Shown piece by piece: positions 16,300 through 24,986 of a stretch of 64,000 nt of DNA. A program made the translations under genes and the position numbers. The DNA lies in NCBI GenBank assembly GCA_958405565.1, contig CATYEN010000001.1, forward strand, positions 62,001-126,000, read 5' to 3'. How positions within the stretch are numbered: position 1 is the first letter of the stretch; each line of letters starts with the position of its first letter. The notes under the pieces are model-generated. The model saw nothing but the letters and a program-made list of their open reading frames with translations. It was not told the DNA's origin and searched no databases. The DNA comes from an uncultured Collinsella sp. GTDB lineage: Bacteria; Actinomycetota; Coriobacteriia; Coriobacteriales; Coriobacteriaceae.

Positions 16300-16342
16300 T
16301 GAAAGGTTCTTTCATAACCGTAAACGGTAAGTGAAAGTTTAC
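16300..16342. promoter_or_regulatory. Candidate RpiR operators between EIIBCA and its regulator
   Basis: Two dyads lie side by side: TGAAAGGTTCTTTCA (16300-16314) and GTAAAC-N11-GTTTAC (16320-16342). They sit in the 272-base divergent region. A TATACT -10 candidate for the rpiR-like gene is at 16391-16396. Regulator binding is inferred. Confidence 0.45.
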
Positions 16343-16444
16343 CATCAACACTTGAAACGGCAAGGTGTATCTTGTAATTGAAAATGCACGTATACTATGG
16401 CATTGCAAATCAAGTTAGATTTTCATGCCAACCAGGAGCCATCC

Positions 16445-17302
16445 ATGACCGATAGTAGCAAGAGCGCACTTTCCCTCATTAGTACCCACCAAGGATACAG
16501 CGAGTCCGAGCAGCGCATTGTCGACTATATATTGGAGCACCAGTCCGAGGCGCCGCGCCTGACGGCCGCCCAGCTCTCACGAGCCGCCGCCACGTCCGAG
16601 GCGACAGTTTCGCGCTTCTGCCGCAAGCTGGGCTTTGGCAGCTTCCGCAGCTTTCAGTTTTCGCTGGCGAGGGATTTGGAAAGCCAGCGCAACGAAGGCC
16701 TGACCGACGAGGTCTCGCTCGACAATATGGAGCAGAGTCTCAAGAACATCCTGGCTGCCAAGGTGAGCGAGCTGAATGCGACCATCGACGGGATCGACCA
16801 CGATACGCTGGCGGCTGTTGTGCATGCCCTTAAGCATGCAGGGGTTATTGAGTTTGCAGCTGTAGGCAATACGAACGCGGTCGCGCTCGATGCGACGTTT
16901 AAGTTTTCGCAGCTGGGCCTTCGCTGTATGGCGAGCACCATCAGCGAGACCTCGATCGGGTTTGCACTCACACTACGCCCCGGCGACGTCATCGTGCTCA
17001 TCTCAAACTCCGGCAAATCGCGCCGACTGAATCGCATGGCAAAAGCGGCTCGCAACTGCGGCGCAACCGTAGTCGTCATCAGCAGCGACAGCAAATCTCC
17101 GCTCGCGCGTCTGGCAGACTACACTTTTAATACCGTCAACCACGAAGCGCTGCTGACGACAGGCGACTTTGCGTTCTCTAAGATCAGCGCCACGATGATC
17201 ATCGAAGTCATCTACAACTTCCTGCTGCCCGAGATTGAAGACGCTCGCGAGCATATCAGCTACTACGAGGAGCTCATCCAGCCCGATAAGGTCGTTGAGT
17301 AA
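16445..17302 (+). CDS. RpiR-family transcriptional regulator (HTH + SIS)
   Basis: A 285-residue regulator. The ATG at 16445 follows CAGGAG, and the longer in-frame N-terminus lacks support. Residues 1-80 carry the RpiR helix-turn-helix, with LTAAQLSRAAATSEATVSRFCRKLGF and the FRSFQFSLARDL continuation. Residues about 120-260 form a SIS sugar-phosphate isomerase-like domain (VGNTNAVALD, VIVLISNSGKSRR). Such proteins sense phosphosugars. Divergent placement beside the fructose-type EIIBCA gene makes that gene its probable target; the kinases may also respond. It ends in a hairpin shared with convergent recN. Confidence 0.92.
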   Translation: MTDSSKSALSLISTHQGYSESEQRIVDYILEHQSEAPRLTAAQLSRAAATSEATVSRFCRKLGFGSFRSFQFSLARDLESQRNEGLTDEVSLDNMEQSLKNILAAKVSELNATIDGIDHDTLAAVVHALKHAGVIEFAAVGNTNAVALDATFKFSQLGLRCMASTISETSIGFALTLRPGDVIVLISNSGKSRRLNRMAKAARNCGATVVVISSDSKSPLARLADYTFNTVNHEALLTTGDFAFSKISATMIIEVIYNFLLPEIEDAREHISYYEELIQPDKVVE

Positions 17303-17310
17303 AACGCGTA

Positions 17311-17343
17311 GTGGGACAAAAATTTCAGTCTATTTTGTCCCAC
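17311..17343. terminator. Bidirectional hairpin between rpiR-like gene and recN
   Basis: Eleven-base arms GTGGGACAAAA/TTTTGTCCCAC flank an 11-base loop, with the A/T ends inside the stem. It lies between two convergent genes and could serve both. Confidence 0.65.
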
Positions 17344-17361
17344 CAGCACCGCCGATACGAC

Positions 17362-18990
17362 CTAGCCTCGAACTTCTTCGAGCATCTGCTTTGCGTGGGC
17401 CAAGCTTGCCTCCGACTGATCGCCGCTGAGCATGCGGGCAATCTCGGCGATACGCGCTTCACCGGTTACCTCGTCCAAATGCGTCTGGGGAACATCGCCC
17501 GGCTCCTTGCTGACAACATAATGCTTGTCGGCCATGACGGCGACCTGCGCCAAGTGGGTTACGACGATGACCTGATGCGTAGCGGAGAGATCCGCCAGCA
17601 CGCCCGCGAGTGCACGCGCCGTGGAGCCGCCGACACCGGCATCGACCTCGTCAAATACCAGTGTGTCGACGCCGTCAGCATTACCCAAGACCACCTTGCT
17701 CGCCAGCATGACGCGGCTTAACTCGCCGCCCGACGCAATGCGGCGGAGGGGACGTGGTGTCAAACCGGCACCGCTGCGGTATAGCAATTCGTAGCTCGAA
17801 GGACCAACCGGCGTCCACTCAGCACGGGGAAGATCACGTGACTCCCAGACGAGCTCGGCGCCGCCCATCTCCAAGCGTGCCATCTGACGACCAACCTCAT
17901 GGCAGAAGCGCGGGGCCGCCGTATTGCGAGCGCGCTTAAGCGCCTTGGCAGCAGCGAACAGCTCGCGCTCGGCGCTCCCGAGTGCCTCACGCGCCTTTTT
18001 GATCTGTTCATCGCCATCATCGACCAGGGACAGCAGCTCTTGCGAGCGATCGCGCATGGCAAAAACATCGTCCATGGTGGGACCCCACTGACGCAACAGA
18101 CCCTTGAGGTCGGAATACCGCTCACGCATGCGAGCGAGCTCGCGCGGGTCGAAGGCGACGCCATCGCGATAGGCACGAAGCTCGTTCGCGCTGTCCTCAA
18201 GGGAGATACAGGCATCCGAAAGCGCATCGGCAATGTCACCCAGTTTGCGATCGACGCTAGCCATACGGGAAAGCTCTGCCACGGCGCTGTTCACGGCATC
18301 GAGCGCTCCGCCTTCGGCGGCAAGCGATGCATGGGCATCGTTAGCTGTGGCAACCAGTACCTCGGCATGTTCGGAGCGCGGCAGCAGCTCCTCGAGCTCC
18401 TCGTACTCGCCCGGCTTGGGGTCGACCTCACCGATGCGCTCGAGGGCAAAGCGCGCCTCCTCGACGCGGCTCCCCTGCGCACGCGAGGCCTCTTCGACAC
18501 GTCGAACTTCCTTGGCGGCAGCGCGCGATGCCTTAAAGCAGGCGCGGTACGCATCCAGCGCCTCGAGCGCAGAGCGCCCCGCCCAGGCATCGACCATCGC
18601 AACGTGATGCGCCGGGTCGAGCAAGCGCTGATGCTCATGCTGCCCGCAAAGATCCATCATCACGCCGACGCGCTCCGAAAGCTCGCGCACACTGGCGATG
18701 CGGCCGTCAATTTTTACGCGACTGCGGCCCTCGGCAGAAAGGCTACGCTGCACGGTGAACCCCTCCGTGTCGTGCGGCCCGTCGAACAAGCGCGCCTCGA
18801 CGCTCGCCAGCGACTCGCCCTCGCGCACCGTCGACGAATCCGCGCGCTCGCCCAAAATAAGCTTGAGGGCCGAGAGCAGCGCGGTCTTGCCGGCGCCGGT
18901 CTCACCGGTCAGGACAGTCAGGCCGGCACTCGGCACCAGCGTCGCCTCACGAATGAGTGCAATGTTAGAAACCTGCAGCTCATCGATCAT
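17362..18990 (-). CDS. recN: DNA repair protein RecN
   Basis: A 542-residue SMC-like ATPase for double-strand break repair. Walker A GETGAGKT is at 29-36. A long helical region that would form a short coiled coil follows, then the signature RIASGGELSRVMLA, Walker B VDTLVFDEVDAGVGG and VVTHLAQVAVMAD. The length is normal. Its ATG overlaps the nadK stop by 11 bases, so it is translated after nadK in the chain tlyA-nadK-recN, an order seen in many Gram-positive genomes. It is the last gene of this operon. Confidence 0.96.
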   Translation of the reverse strand: MIDELQVSNIALIREATLVPSAGLTVLTGETGAGKTALLSALKLILGERADSSTVREGESLASVEARLFDGPHDTEGFTVQRSLSAEGRSRVKIDGRIASVRELSERVGVMMDLCGQHEHQRLLDPAHHVAMVDAWAGRSALEALDAYRACFKASRAAAKEVRRVEEASRAQGSRVEEARFALERIGEVDPKPGEYEELEELLPRSEHAEVLVATANDAHASLAAEGGALDAVNSAVAELSRMASVDRKLGDIADALSDACISLEDSANELRAYRDGVAFDPRELARMRERYSDLKGLLRQWGPTMDDVFAMRDRSQELLSLVDDGDEQIKKAREALGSAERELFAAAKALKRARNTAAPRFCHEVGRQMARLEMGGAELVWESRDLPRAEWTPVGPSSYELLYRSGAGLTPRPLRRIASGGELSRVMLASKVVLGNADGVDTLVFDEVDAGVGGSTARALAGVLADLSATHQVIVVTHLAQVAVMADKHYVVSKEPGDVPQTHLDEVTGEARIAEIARMLSGDQSEASLAHAKQMLEEVRG

Positions 18991-19840
18991 GACGCACTCC
19001 GTAGAACACGCGGCTCACCGAGTTGTAGAAGCTCTCGGGGCCGTAATCGAGCAACAACACATCTCCGGGCCCGCGGCGCACCGCCACGCTCTCGACCGTG
19101 CCATCGCAGGTAATAAACTGTCCATCGATAGCGATCGCCGGAACGCTCGGGCGGTCATCGGACATAAAGATTTCGACGACATCACTCGGCGAGGTCAAAA
19201 AAGCGCGAGCCTGAATGGTATGCGGGGCGATGGGCACACAGACCATACCCGTGTAATCGGGGCTCACGATGGGGCCGCCGGCGGAAAGCGCGTAGCCGGT
19301 GGAGCCGGTCGCCGTCGAAACGACGACACCGTCGCCGCGAAGGCGATCGATATGATGGCCGGACACCGTGATATCAAACTCAACCATATCGGACAGCGGG
19401 CCGCGGGTAAGCGCCATGTCGTTGAGGGCGAAGGTGCGCACGACATCCTTCGTACCGTCTTCGCGCACAGACACGATATCCGCGGCGATGGTAGCGCGAC
19501 GGCTCACGTGCAGCTCACCGGACAGGGCATCGCTCACAACCTGCAAAATGTCGCGCTCCTCGGGGCTCGCGGCCGTCAAAAAGCCCAGGTGACCATAGGA
19601 AAGACCGAGGATAGGAATCTCGCGATGGTTGAGGATGCGGGCAGCGCGCAGCAACGTACCGTCGCCGCCGAGCGTAATGACCAGATCGGAGCCGTCAATA
19701 TCAGGCGTGCTTTGAATCTTCGATCGCTGGTCGGCAGCCCATGCGACCTCATAGCCCTGGCGCGTCAGCCAAAGCTCGAGCATCAGACCGCTCTCGACCG
19801 CTTCTTGCTTGTAGTAATTGGGAACCAGAAAGACCTTCAT
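18980..19840 (-). CDS. nadK: NAD kinase
   Basis: A 286-residue enzyme that phosphorylates NAD to NADP. The diagnostic GGDGT motif is at residues 58-62, inside DLVITLGGDGTLLRAAR. The conserved segments LGLSYGHLGFL and TATGSTGYALSAGGPIVSP are also clear. The ATG overlaps the tlyA stop in an ATGA arrangement, and the 3' end overlaps the recN start, so it is tightly coupled in one operon. Nothing unusual is seen. Confidence 0.96.
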   Translation of the reverse strand: MKVFLVPNYYKQEAVESGLMLELWLTRQGYEVAWAADQRSKIQSTPDIDGSDLVITLGGDGTLLRAARILNHREIPILGLSYGHLGFLTAASPEERDILQVVSDALSGELHVSRRATIAADIVSVREDGTKDVVRTFALNDMALTRGPLSDMVEFDITVSGHHIDRLRGDGVVVSTATGSTGYALSAGGPIVSPDYTGMVCVPIAPHTIQARAFLTSPSDVVEIFMSDDRPSVPAIAIDGQFITCDGTVESVAVRRGPGDVLLLDYGPESFYNSVSRVFYGVRHDR

Positions 19841-20640
19841 AGCGTTGCAGCTTTCTCGCTCATAACCGATACCTGGGATTGCAGCTCGTCTTGCGAGCGG
19901 TCGCCGGGGTCAAATCTCGTGCCGTACAGGAAAAACTCAACGTTGCCCTTGGCACCATGAATGGGTGACAGGCACACATCGACCGGGAACAGCCCCTTGG
20001 CAGCAAAGAGTTCAACCGCCGCCACGAGCGTATCGCGACGCACGGCGGGATCGGTCACAATGCCGCCCTCACCCACCAACGCCGCCGGAGCCTCAAACTG
20101 CGGCTTTACGAGCGTGCAGAATGCACCCGTAGGCGCCAGGCACGCCAGCACAGCATCGATAATGTTCGCGATGCTGGTAAACGAGACATCACACACGGCC
20201 AGGTCGATGGCGCCGGCATAGCCAAGCTCAGGCAGCTGCGTCACATTTGTGCGCTCATGCAGCGTCACGCGATCGTCCTGACGCAACGACCAATCGAACT
20301 GGGCGCGACCCACGTCCACCGAGACAACGGTCGCAGCTCCGCGCTTGAGCAGGCAATCGGTAAAGCCGCCGGTAGAGCAGCCCACATCCAGACAGGCAAG
20401 GCCCGTCGGATTGATGCCAAACGCATCAAGCGCGCCTTCGAGCTTAAGACCGCCGCGCCCAACATAGGGAATGCGCCCCTTCACGTGCAGCGGCAGGCCC
20501 GGAATCACCTTAAGGCCCGGCGAAGTCAAGCGCTCGCCACCACTCGAGACCAAGCCGGCCATAAGAGTGCGAAGGGCATCCGCGCGATCGGCGCAGATGC
20601 CCTGTGAAATCAGTTCGTCATCAAGACGCACGCGTTTCAT
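19837..20640 (-). CDS. tlyA: TlyA-family rRNA 2'-O-methyltransferase (S4 domain)
   Basis: A protein of about 267 residues with an N-terminal S4 RNA-binding domain (MKRVRLDDELISQGIC through YVGRGGLKLEGAL) and a SAM-dependent FtsJ-type methyltransferase domain starting at LDVGCSTGGFTDCLL. Family members methylate ribose in 16S and 23S rRNA, and older annotations call them haemolysins. The start is uncertain: no strong ribosome-binding site is seen. The chosen ATG at 20640 gives the usual N-terminus; an ATG four codons upstream is possible. It lies between xseB and nadK, a known order. Confidence 0.9.
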   Translation of the reverse strand: MKRVRLDDELISQGICADRADALRTLMAGLVSSGGERLTSPGLKVIPGLPLHVKGRIPYVGRGGLKLEGALDAFGINPTGLACLDVGCSTGGFTDCLLKRGAATVVSVDVGRAQFDWSLRQDDRVTLHERTNVTQLPELGYAGAIDLAVCDVSFTSIANIIDAVLACLAPTGAFCTLVKPQFEAPAALVGEGGIVTDPAVRRDTLVAAVELFAAKGLFPVDVCLSPIHGAKGNVEFFLYGTRFDPGDRSQDELQSQVSVMSEKAATL

Positions 20641-20675
20641 GAATGCCATCAACCATTCGTATCCGGAAATGCGGC

Positions 20676-20915
20676 CTAGCTATCCTGGGATTCGTTTGCC
20701 GCATCCTCATCGTATTCCTGCTCGAGCTTATCGGCCTCACGCGGCGTCAGCTCAAACTTGTCGACCATATCGACCGCGCGGGAGCCCAGCTCAATCGCCT
20801 CGTCAAACAGATCGAGCGAACGCTCCAGGGACGTATCCTTGGAGCGAACGGTAGCGATAATCTGGTCCAGACGGTCCGAAATCTCGTCAAAGTTGCGGAC
20901 AGAACCCTCTGGCAT
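20676..20915 (-). CDS. xseB: Exonuclease VII small subunit
   Basis: A 79-residue acidic helical protein with the XseB pattern: SVRNFDEISDRLDQIIATV, then SLERSLDLFDEAIELG. It partners XseA to form exonuclease VII, which degrades single-stranded DNA. The large-subunit gene normally sits directly upstream, but here nusB is next, so xseA must be elsewhere or absent. It starts two bases after the nusB stop. Confidence 0.9.
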   Translation of the reverse strand: MPEGSVRNFDEISDRLDQIIATVRSKDTSLERSLDLFDEAIELGSRAVDMVDKFELTPREADKLEQEYDEDAANESQDS

Positions 20916-20917
20916 GA

Positions 20918-21502
20918 CTACTCCTCGACGGAGTCGGCGCCGGCCTCAGCAGCGTCCGCACCAGCGGCAAGTACACCGGCGGCAGCCTGAGCGGCAGCGA
21001 CCTTGGCGGCCGCCTCGGCAGCCTGGGCCTCCTCGCGAGCGCGATCCTCGGCCAGCAGCTCTTGGTACAGGTCCTCGCCCGGCAACTCCTCGCTGCGAGC
21101 GATCTTGCCCAGCACGCCGTTGACAAACGACGCGGACTGGTCGGTGCCATAGGCCTTGGCAAGCTCAACGGCCTCGTTGATCACGATGGCGTCCGAGACC
21201 TCCTCGTCGGTGAGGAAACGCATCTCGTAGACAGCGATACGCAGCAGGTTGCGGTCGGCGCCGGGCATGCGCATAAGATCCCAGTTCTTGGCAACGGAGC
21301 GCAGAGCGCAGTCGATGCGGTCGATATGATCGTAGGCACCGCGGCACAGCTCCAGCGCATAGGGGTCGAGGGGACCCTTCGAGATCAGGAAATCGCCCTC
21401 GAGGACGCGCTCGAGCGGGCTGTCCGTGGCCTCGGCCTGGAACAGCAGCTGCAGCGCCTGACTGCGGGCAAGCGTGCGCCCGCGATAAACCTTAAGGCTC
21501 AA
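20918..21502 (-). CDS. nusB: Transcription antitermination factor NusB
   Basis: A 194-residue protein with the NusB core at residues 8-145 (RTLARSQALQLLFQAE, DRNLLRIAVYEMRFL, INEAVELAKAYGTDQSASFVNGVLGKI). It binds boxA RNA with S10 to promote rRNA transcription. The C-terminal 45 residues are an Ala/Glu/Asp-rich low-complexity tail that typical NusB (about 140 residues) lacks. It is followed at once by xseB and preceded by the Asp23-like gene. Confidence 0.94.
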   Translation of the reverse strand: MSLKVYRGRTLARSQALQLLFQAEATDSPLERVLEGDFLISKGPLDPYALELCRGAYDHIDRIDCALRSVAKNWDLMRMPGADRNLLRIAVYEMRFLTDEEVSDAIVINEAVELAKAYGTDQSASFVNGVLGKIARSEELPGEDLYQELLAEDRAREEAQAAEAAAKVAAAQAAAGVLAAGADAAEAGADSVEE

Positions 21503-21505
21503 AGG

Positions 21506-21868
21506 TTACTCCTTGGGGAAAACGAGGCCGTCGATACAAACGTCAACGCGCTCGACCTCGACACCCACCTGGGCATCGATGGCGGCGACTACAGCGGCGC
21601 GAACGGCCTCGGCGAGTTTCTTGAACGGATAGCCAAAGAACACCACGACACGCACGGTGAGCGCGAGCTTGTCGCCGACGACCTCGGCCTCGACCGCCGG
21701 CTCGGAAGCCGGGGCCTTGGACGAGAGCATCATGGAGACAAGGTTGGTGGCAAGGTCCTTGACGCCAACGGAGGCGATGCCCTCGACATCGGACACGGCG
21801 CGCGAGACGATGGCGGTCAGAACATCGGGCGAAATGCCGATGCCGTCAATCTTGATTTCCTGGGGCAT
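21506..21868 (-). CDS. Asp23/Gls24 family envelope stress protein
   Basis: A 120-residue protein with the Asp23/Gls24 pattern: an N-terminal ISPDVLTAIVSRAVSDVEGIASVG helix-turn and a later LTVRVVVFFGYPFKKLAEAVR region. Family members associate with the cell envelope or membrane and respond to alkaline or cell-wall stress. It is located between efp and nusB, a common Gram-positive order. The exact molecular role is unknown. Confidence 0.9.
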   Translation of the reverse strand: MPQEIKIDGIGISPDVLTAIVSRAVSDVEGIASVGVKDLATNLVSMMLSSKAPASEPAVEAEVVGDKLALTVRVVVFFGYPFKKLAEAVRAAVVAAIDAQVGVEVERVDVCIDGLVFPKE

Positions 21869-21892
21869 GAGTCCTCCTAGAAGAGTTGGTTG

Positions 21893-22456
21893 CTAGACGC
21901 GGGAGACGAACTTGCCGTCGCGGGTGTCAACCTTGATGACCTCGCCCTCGTTGAGGTACATGGGGACCTGGATGACAGCGCCGGTGTCGATCGTGGCCGG
22001 CTTGGTGGAACCCTGGACGGTGTCGCCCTTAAAGCCCGGGTCGGTCTGGACGATGGTGGTCTCGATGAACATCGGCGGAGTCACGCCCATGAGCTCATCG
22101 TCGGCGAAGAGCAGCTGGCAGATGTCGTTCTCGCGCAGCCACTTGGAGTTCTCGCCCACCATGTCCTCGGGAACGGGAACCTGCTCATAGGACTCGTTGT
22201 CCATGAAGATGTAGTCGGTGCCATCGTTGTAGAGGTACTGGAACTCACGGGTGGTGAGCATGACGCTCTCGAACTTGGTGCCGGCGTTGCAGGTGTTCTC
22301 GACGACGCGGCCGCTCTTGATGTCGCGGGTCTTGTAGCGCACAAACGCGCCGCCCTTGCCCGGCTTGACATGCTGGAACTCGACGATGGTGTAGACCTTG
22401 TCCTTAATACGGAGACCGAGGCCGTTCTTGAAGTCGGCGGTAGAAATGGTAGGCAT
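21893..22456 (-). CDS. efp: Elongation factor P
   Basis: A 187-residue translation factor that relieves ribosome stalling at proline runs. The start at 22456 has AAAGG upstream and yields the normal N-terminus MPTISTADFKNGL. The loop normally modified at its tip reads KPGKGGAF, with Lys at the tip. The three-domain length is standard, ending in the conserved GEVIKVDTRDGKFVSRV. It is followed by the Asp23-like gene after 24 bases. Confidence 0.97.
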   Translation of the reverse strand: MPTISTADFKNGLGLRIKDKVYTIVEFQHVKPGKGGAFVRYKTRDIKSGRVVENTCNAGTKFESVMLTTREFQYLYNDGTDYIFMDNESYEQVPVPEDMVGENSKWLRENDICQLLFADDELMGVTPPMFIETTIVQTDPGFKGDTVQGSTKPATIDTGAVIQVPMYLNEGEVIKVDTRDGKFVSRV

Positions 22457-22550
22457 AGCGACCTTTCTTCTTATGGGCAGAACGCACAAGCGTCCAAATT
22501 ACATACGACCGAAATTATACACTTGCAGACGGCGCCTGCAGCGAGCGCAT

Positions 22551-22593
22551 AAAAAGAGAACGCGGGGCGCCCGAATTGCTCCGGACGCCCCGC
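22551..22593 (-). terminator. Terminator after the aminopeptidase gene
   Basis: On the minus strand a GCGGGGCG hairpin with inner CCGG/CCCG pairing is followed by TTCTCTTTTT. It lies 22 bases past the stop. Confidence 0.8.
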
Positions 22594-22614
22594 CCAAAAA
22601 TCTATCGAAGTGGG

Positions 22615-23745
22615 CTAGCAGTCGATGACGTGAAGGTCATGCGGCGTCTTGGTGAAGGACTCGTAACCGTTCTCGGTGACCACGCCGTAGTCCTCCAGGC
22701 GCACGCCGCCCACGCCGGGCAGGTACACGCCGGGCTCCATGGTGATAACCGAGCCGATCTCAATGGTGTTCTTGCTGCGGTTGAAGTTGGGCAGCTCGTG
22801 GATGTCAATGCCCACGCCGTGGCCCAGACCATGGTTGTAGTAATCACCATAGCCGGCATCGCCAATGATCTTCTTGGAAAGCTTGAAAATGTCGTTGCCC
22901 TCGACGCCCGGATGGATGGCGGCGACGCACTCCTCGTGCGTACGGCGCACGAGCGCGTACAGGTCGAGCTGCTCGGGCGTGGGCTCGCCCATCACGACGG
23001 TACGCGTCATATCGGAGCGATAGTCGCAGTAGCCCGCGCCATAATCCATGAGAACGAAGTCGCCCTTCTCGATCACGCGGTCGCTCGGGACGGCATGCGG
23101 GTTGGCGGTGTTGGGGCCGCTCGCCACGATGGAGCCGAAGGCCAGGCTGTCGGCGCCGTTGGCGAACATAAAGTTCTCGAGCTCGTTGCGAACCTGCTTC
23201 TCGGTCATACCGGGCTTAATATAGCCGAGCATGTGCTGGAAGGCGGCGTCGGTAATCGACTGCGCATGGCGCATGAGCTCGATCTCCTCGGCGTCCTTGA
23301 TGGCGCGCATCTTGCGAATGTCGTCATGCATCAGCGGCAACATGCAGGCGACGGAACGATCCTCCAAACCACGCTGAATACCCTGGTAGAAATTGATCTG
23401 CATATCGTCCTCGACAGCGCAGACGTGACACTTGTTGGCCGCGATCTTGCCGGCGACCCAACCGGGGATGGTGCCCTCGTCCATATCGTAGACCCAGGGG
23501 CTGCCGGCGGGCGTGTTCTCCTCAAAGCTGTTGAGATAGCGCGAGTCGGTATGGAACAGGCACTGGTCGGCCGTAATAAACGCAGCGTGCGGGAACTCGA
23601 AGGTGTAATCGAAGACGCCCTTGACGCCCGTAAGCCATCGAAGATTGGCCTCGTCGCGCACCACGATGGCGTCGTAACCGCGCTCAACCATCAGGGCACG
23701 GACACGCTCAATACGACCGGCAGGACCGGCAGCAAACTCAGACAT
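22615..23745 (-). CDS. M24-family Xaa-Pro aminopeptidase
   Basis: A 376-residue metallopeptidase removing N-terminal residues before proline. The start at 23745 follows AAAGGA. The N-terminal creatinase-like domain covers about residues 5-135. The C-terminal pita-bread catalytic domain shows the dinuclear-metal ligands in DYGAGYCDYRSDMTRTV (two Asp), HGLGHGVGIDIHE (His), TMEPGVYLPG (Glu) and GGVRLED (Glu). It could be called PepP or PepQ; the exact preference is not readable. It lies directly upstream of efp but is separated from it by a terminator. Confidence 0.93.
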   Translation of the reverse strand: MSEFAAGPAGRIERVRALMVERGYDAIVVRDEANLRWLTGVKGVFDYTFEFPHAAFITADQCLFHTDSRYLNSFEENTPAGSPWVYDMDEGTIPGWVAGKIAANKCHVCAVEDDMQINFYQGIQRGLEDRSVACMLPLMHDDIRKMRAIKDAEEIELMRHAQSITDAAFQHMLGYIKPGMTEKQVRNELENFMFANGADSLAFGSIVASGPNTANPHAVPSDRVIEKGDFVLMDYGAGYCDYRSDMTRTVVMGEPTPEQLDLYALVRRTHEECVAAIHPGVEGNDIFKLSKKIIGDAGYGDYYNHGLGHGVGIDIHELPNFNRSKNTIEIGSVITMEPGVYLPGVGGVRLEDYGVVTENGYESFTKTPHDLHVIDC

Positions 23746-23876
23746 GCAGATTCCTTTCTTGTTGTCTTCATAAAGACGGGACGGGCTCAATCAACGTACG
23801 GAATCGCGAGCGATTCGCAACCGATTGGAAACCCGCCCCTCAACATGATACGAAAGACTATGGATGTCAATAAATC

Positions 23877-24986
23877 CTAGAGAAGATCTTTGCGAGAAGC
23901 CAAGTATGCGTGAGCATGGCGGTCGAGAACCTCGTCCTCAACGCTCGTTAGACGAATGGCGCCGAGCGCCGCGGGCAGCGGCAACATGCTACGGTTCGAG
24001 CGGACAAACTGCTGCCTGCGGAACTCCTCGATATATGCGGCAGGCTCCAGATCGAAGGCGAGCTCCTCGATACCAAAGTCCTCCAGGCAGTCATCGACCT
24101 CAAAGACGTAATCGATATCGAAGTCGCAGGCATCATGTGCTAGGCGTGCCTCAAAGCGCATGCCCTCGGACAGCAGCTGGTAGACAGGGACCTGCGACGC
24201 GGCATCGCCCAAGCAGGCGCGCAGGGTACGCTCCCCCGTCTTGCCAAAATCGAGCGCATGGCGGGCGCTCGGGTTCGTGGCCATCAGTACGTCCTTACGG
24301 GCAGTCTGAGACCACTGAACGGCATTGACGAGCGCGACCTCCTCGCCCGCGAGAATCTCGGGAATGGTCTCGGTAAACTGATTCCAGCGGGACTTGCTGC
24401 TCGAAAGCATGGTGCCAACAAGTACCGCATAGCCGAGCTTGAGGTCCTCGGGGTCCGCCTCGCGTACAAGGTCGAGGTCACACACGACCAAGCCCGGCTC
24501 GGGACGGAACGCGATAGCGGGAAGCGCATTCTCCGACGAGGCGACAAGCGGCTTCATGGTCGTCGCGACCGTGAGCATGGCGTCGAACGTCGTCGGCAGC
24601 AAGGCGCACTCGGTGCGACCGCACCACTGATTGGCGCACCAGCAAACAACCGAGCAGGTCGCCGTGTCGCCGACAGCGACAACGAGATCGTCGCAGGTAA
24701 TGCCGTTAGCCGACAGGGCGCCAAAGACAGCATCGGCATCGGCCAGCGTAGCACCGGCAGGCGAAACCTCGAGGACGAGCGGCGAAACGACAAAGCCGGC
24801 GTCGACCAGCGCATGCTCGACAACCTCGCCAAAACGCTCGGATGTGGCGTCGTTCCAAACCACCATCGCACGCTTAGGCTTGCCCACAGCCGAGGCAAAC
24901 ATGCGCGACAGCTCCTCGAACGCCCCCAATCCGACGCGGACATCGACACTGCGGTTATGGAAATTGATAAGTTGACGGCGAATCAT
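23877..24986 (-). CDS. Degenerate 3-dehydroquinate synthase-like protein
   Basis: A 369-residue protein with the AroB fold pattern but without its active site. The region around residues 104-110 reads AVGDTAT where AroB has a GGG-x-x-x-D NAD motif. PTTFDA (131-136) replaces PTTLLA and is not followed by S-x-GGK. GYAVLVG (185-191) lacks the Glu and Lys of GFAEVIK. DFGKTGERT (246-254) lacks both histidines of FGHTFGHA, and LLSEGMRFEA (271-280) lacks the LLHGE histidine. The frame is intact and its ATG overlaps the aroK stop (ATGA), so it is expressed and selected. It is either a non-catalytic homologue or an enzyme with another reaction. Confidence 0.75.
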   Translation of the reverse strand: MIRRQLINFHNRSVDVRVGLGAFEELSRMFASAVGKPKRAMVVWNDATSERFGEVVEHALVDAGFVVSPLVLEVSPAGATLADADAVFGALSANGITCDDLVVAVGDTATCSVVCWCANQWCGRTECALLPTTFDAMLTVATTMKPLVASSENALPAIAFRPEPGLVVCDLDLVREADPEDLKLGYAVLVGTMLSSSKSRWNQFTETIPEILAGEEVALVNAVQWSQTARKDVLMATNPSARHALDFGKTGERTLRACLGDAASQVPVYQLLSEGMRFEARLAHDACDFDIDYVFEVDDCLEDFGIEELAFDLEPAAYIEEFRRQQFVRSNRSMLPLPAALGAIRLTSVEDEVLDRHAHAYLASRKDLL

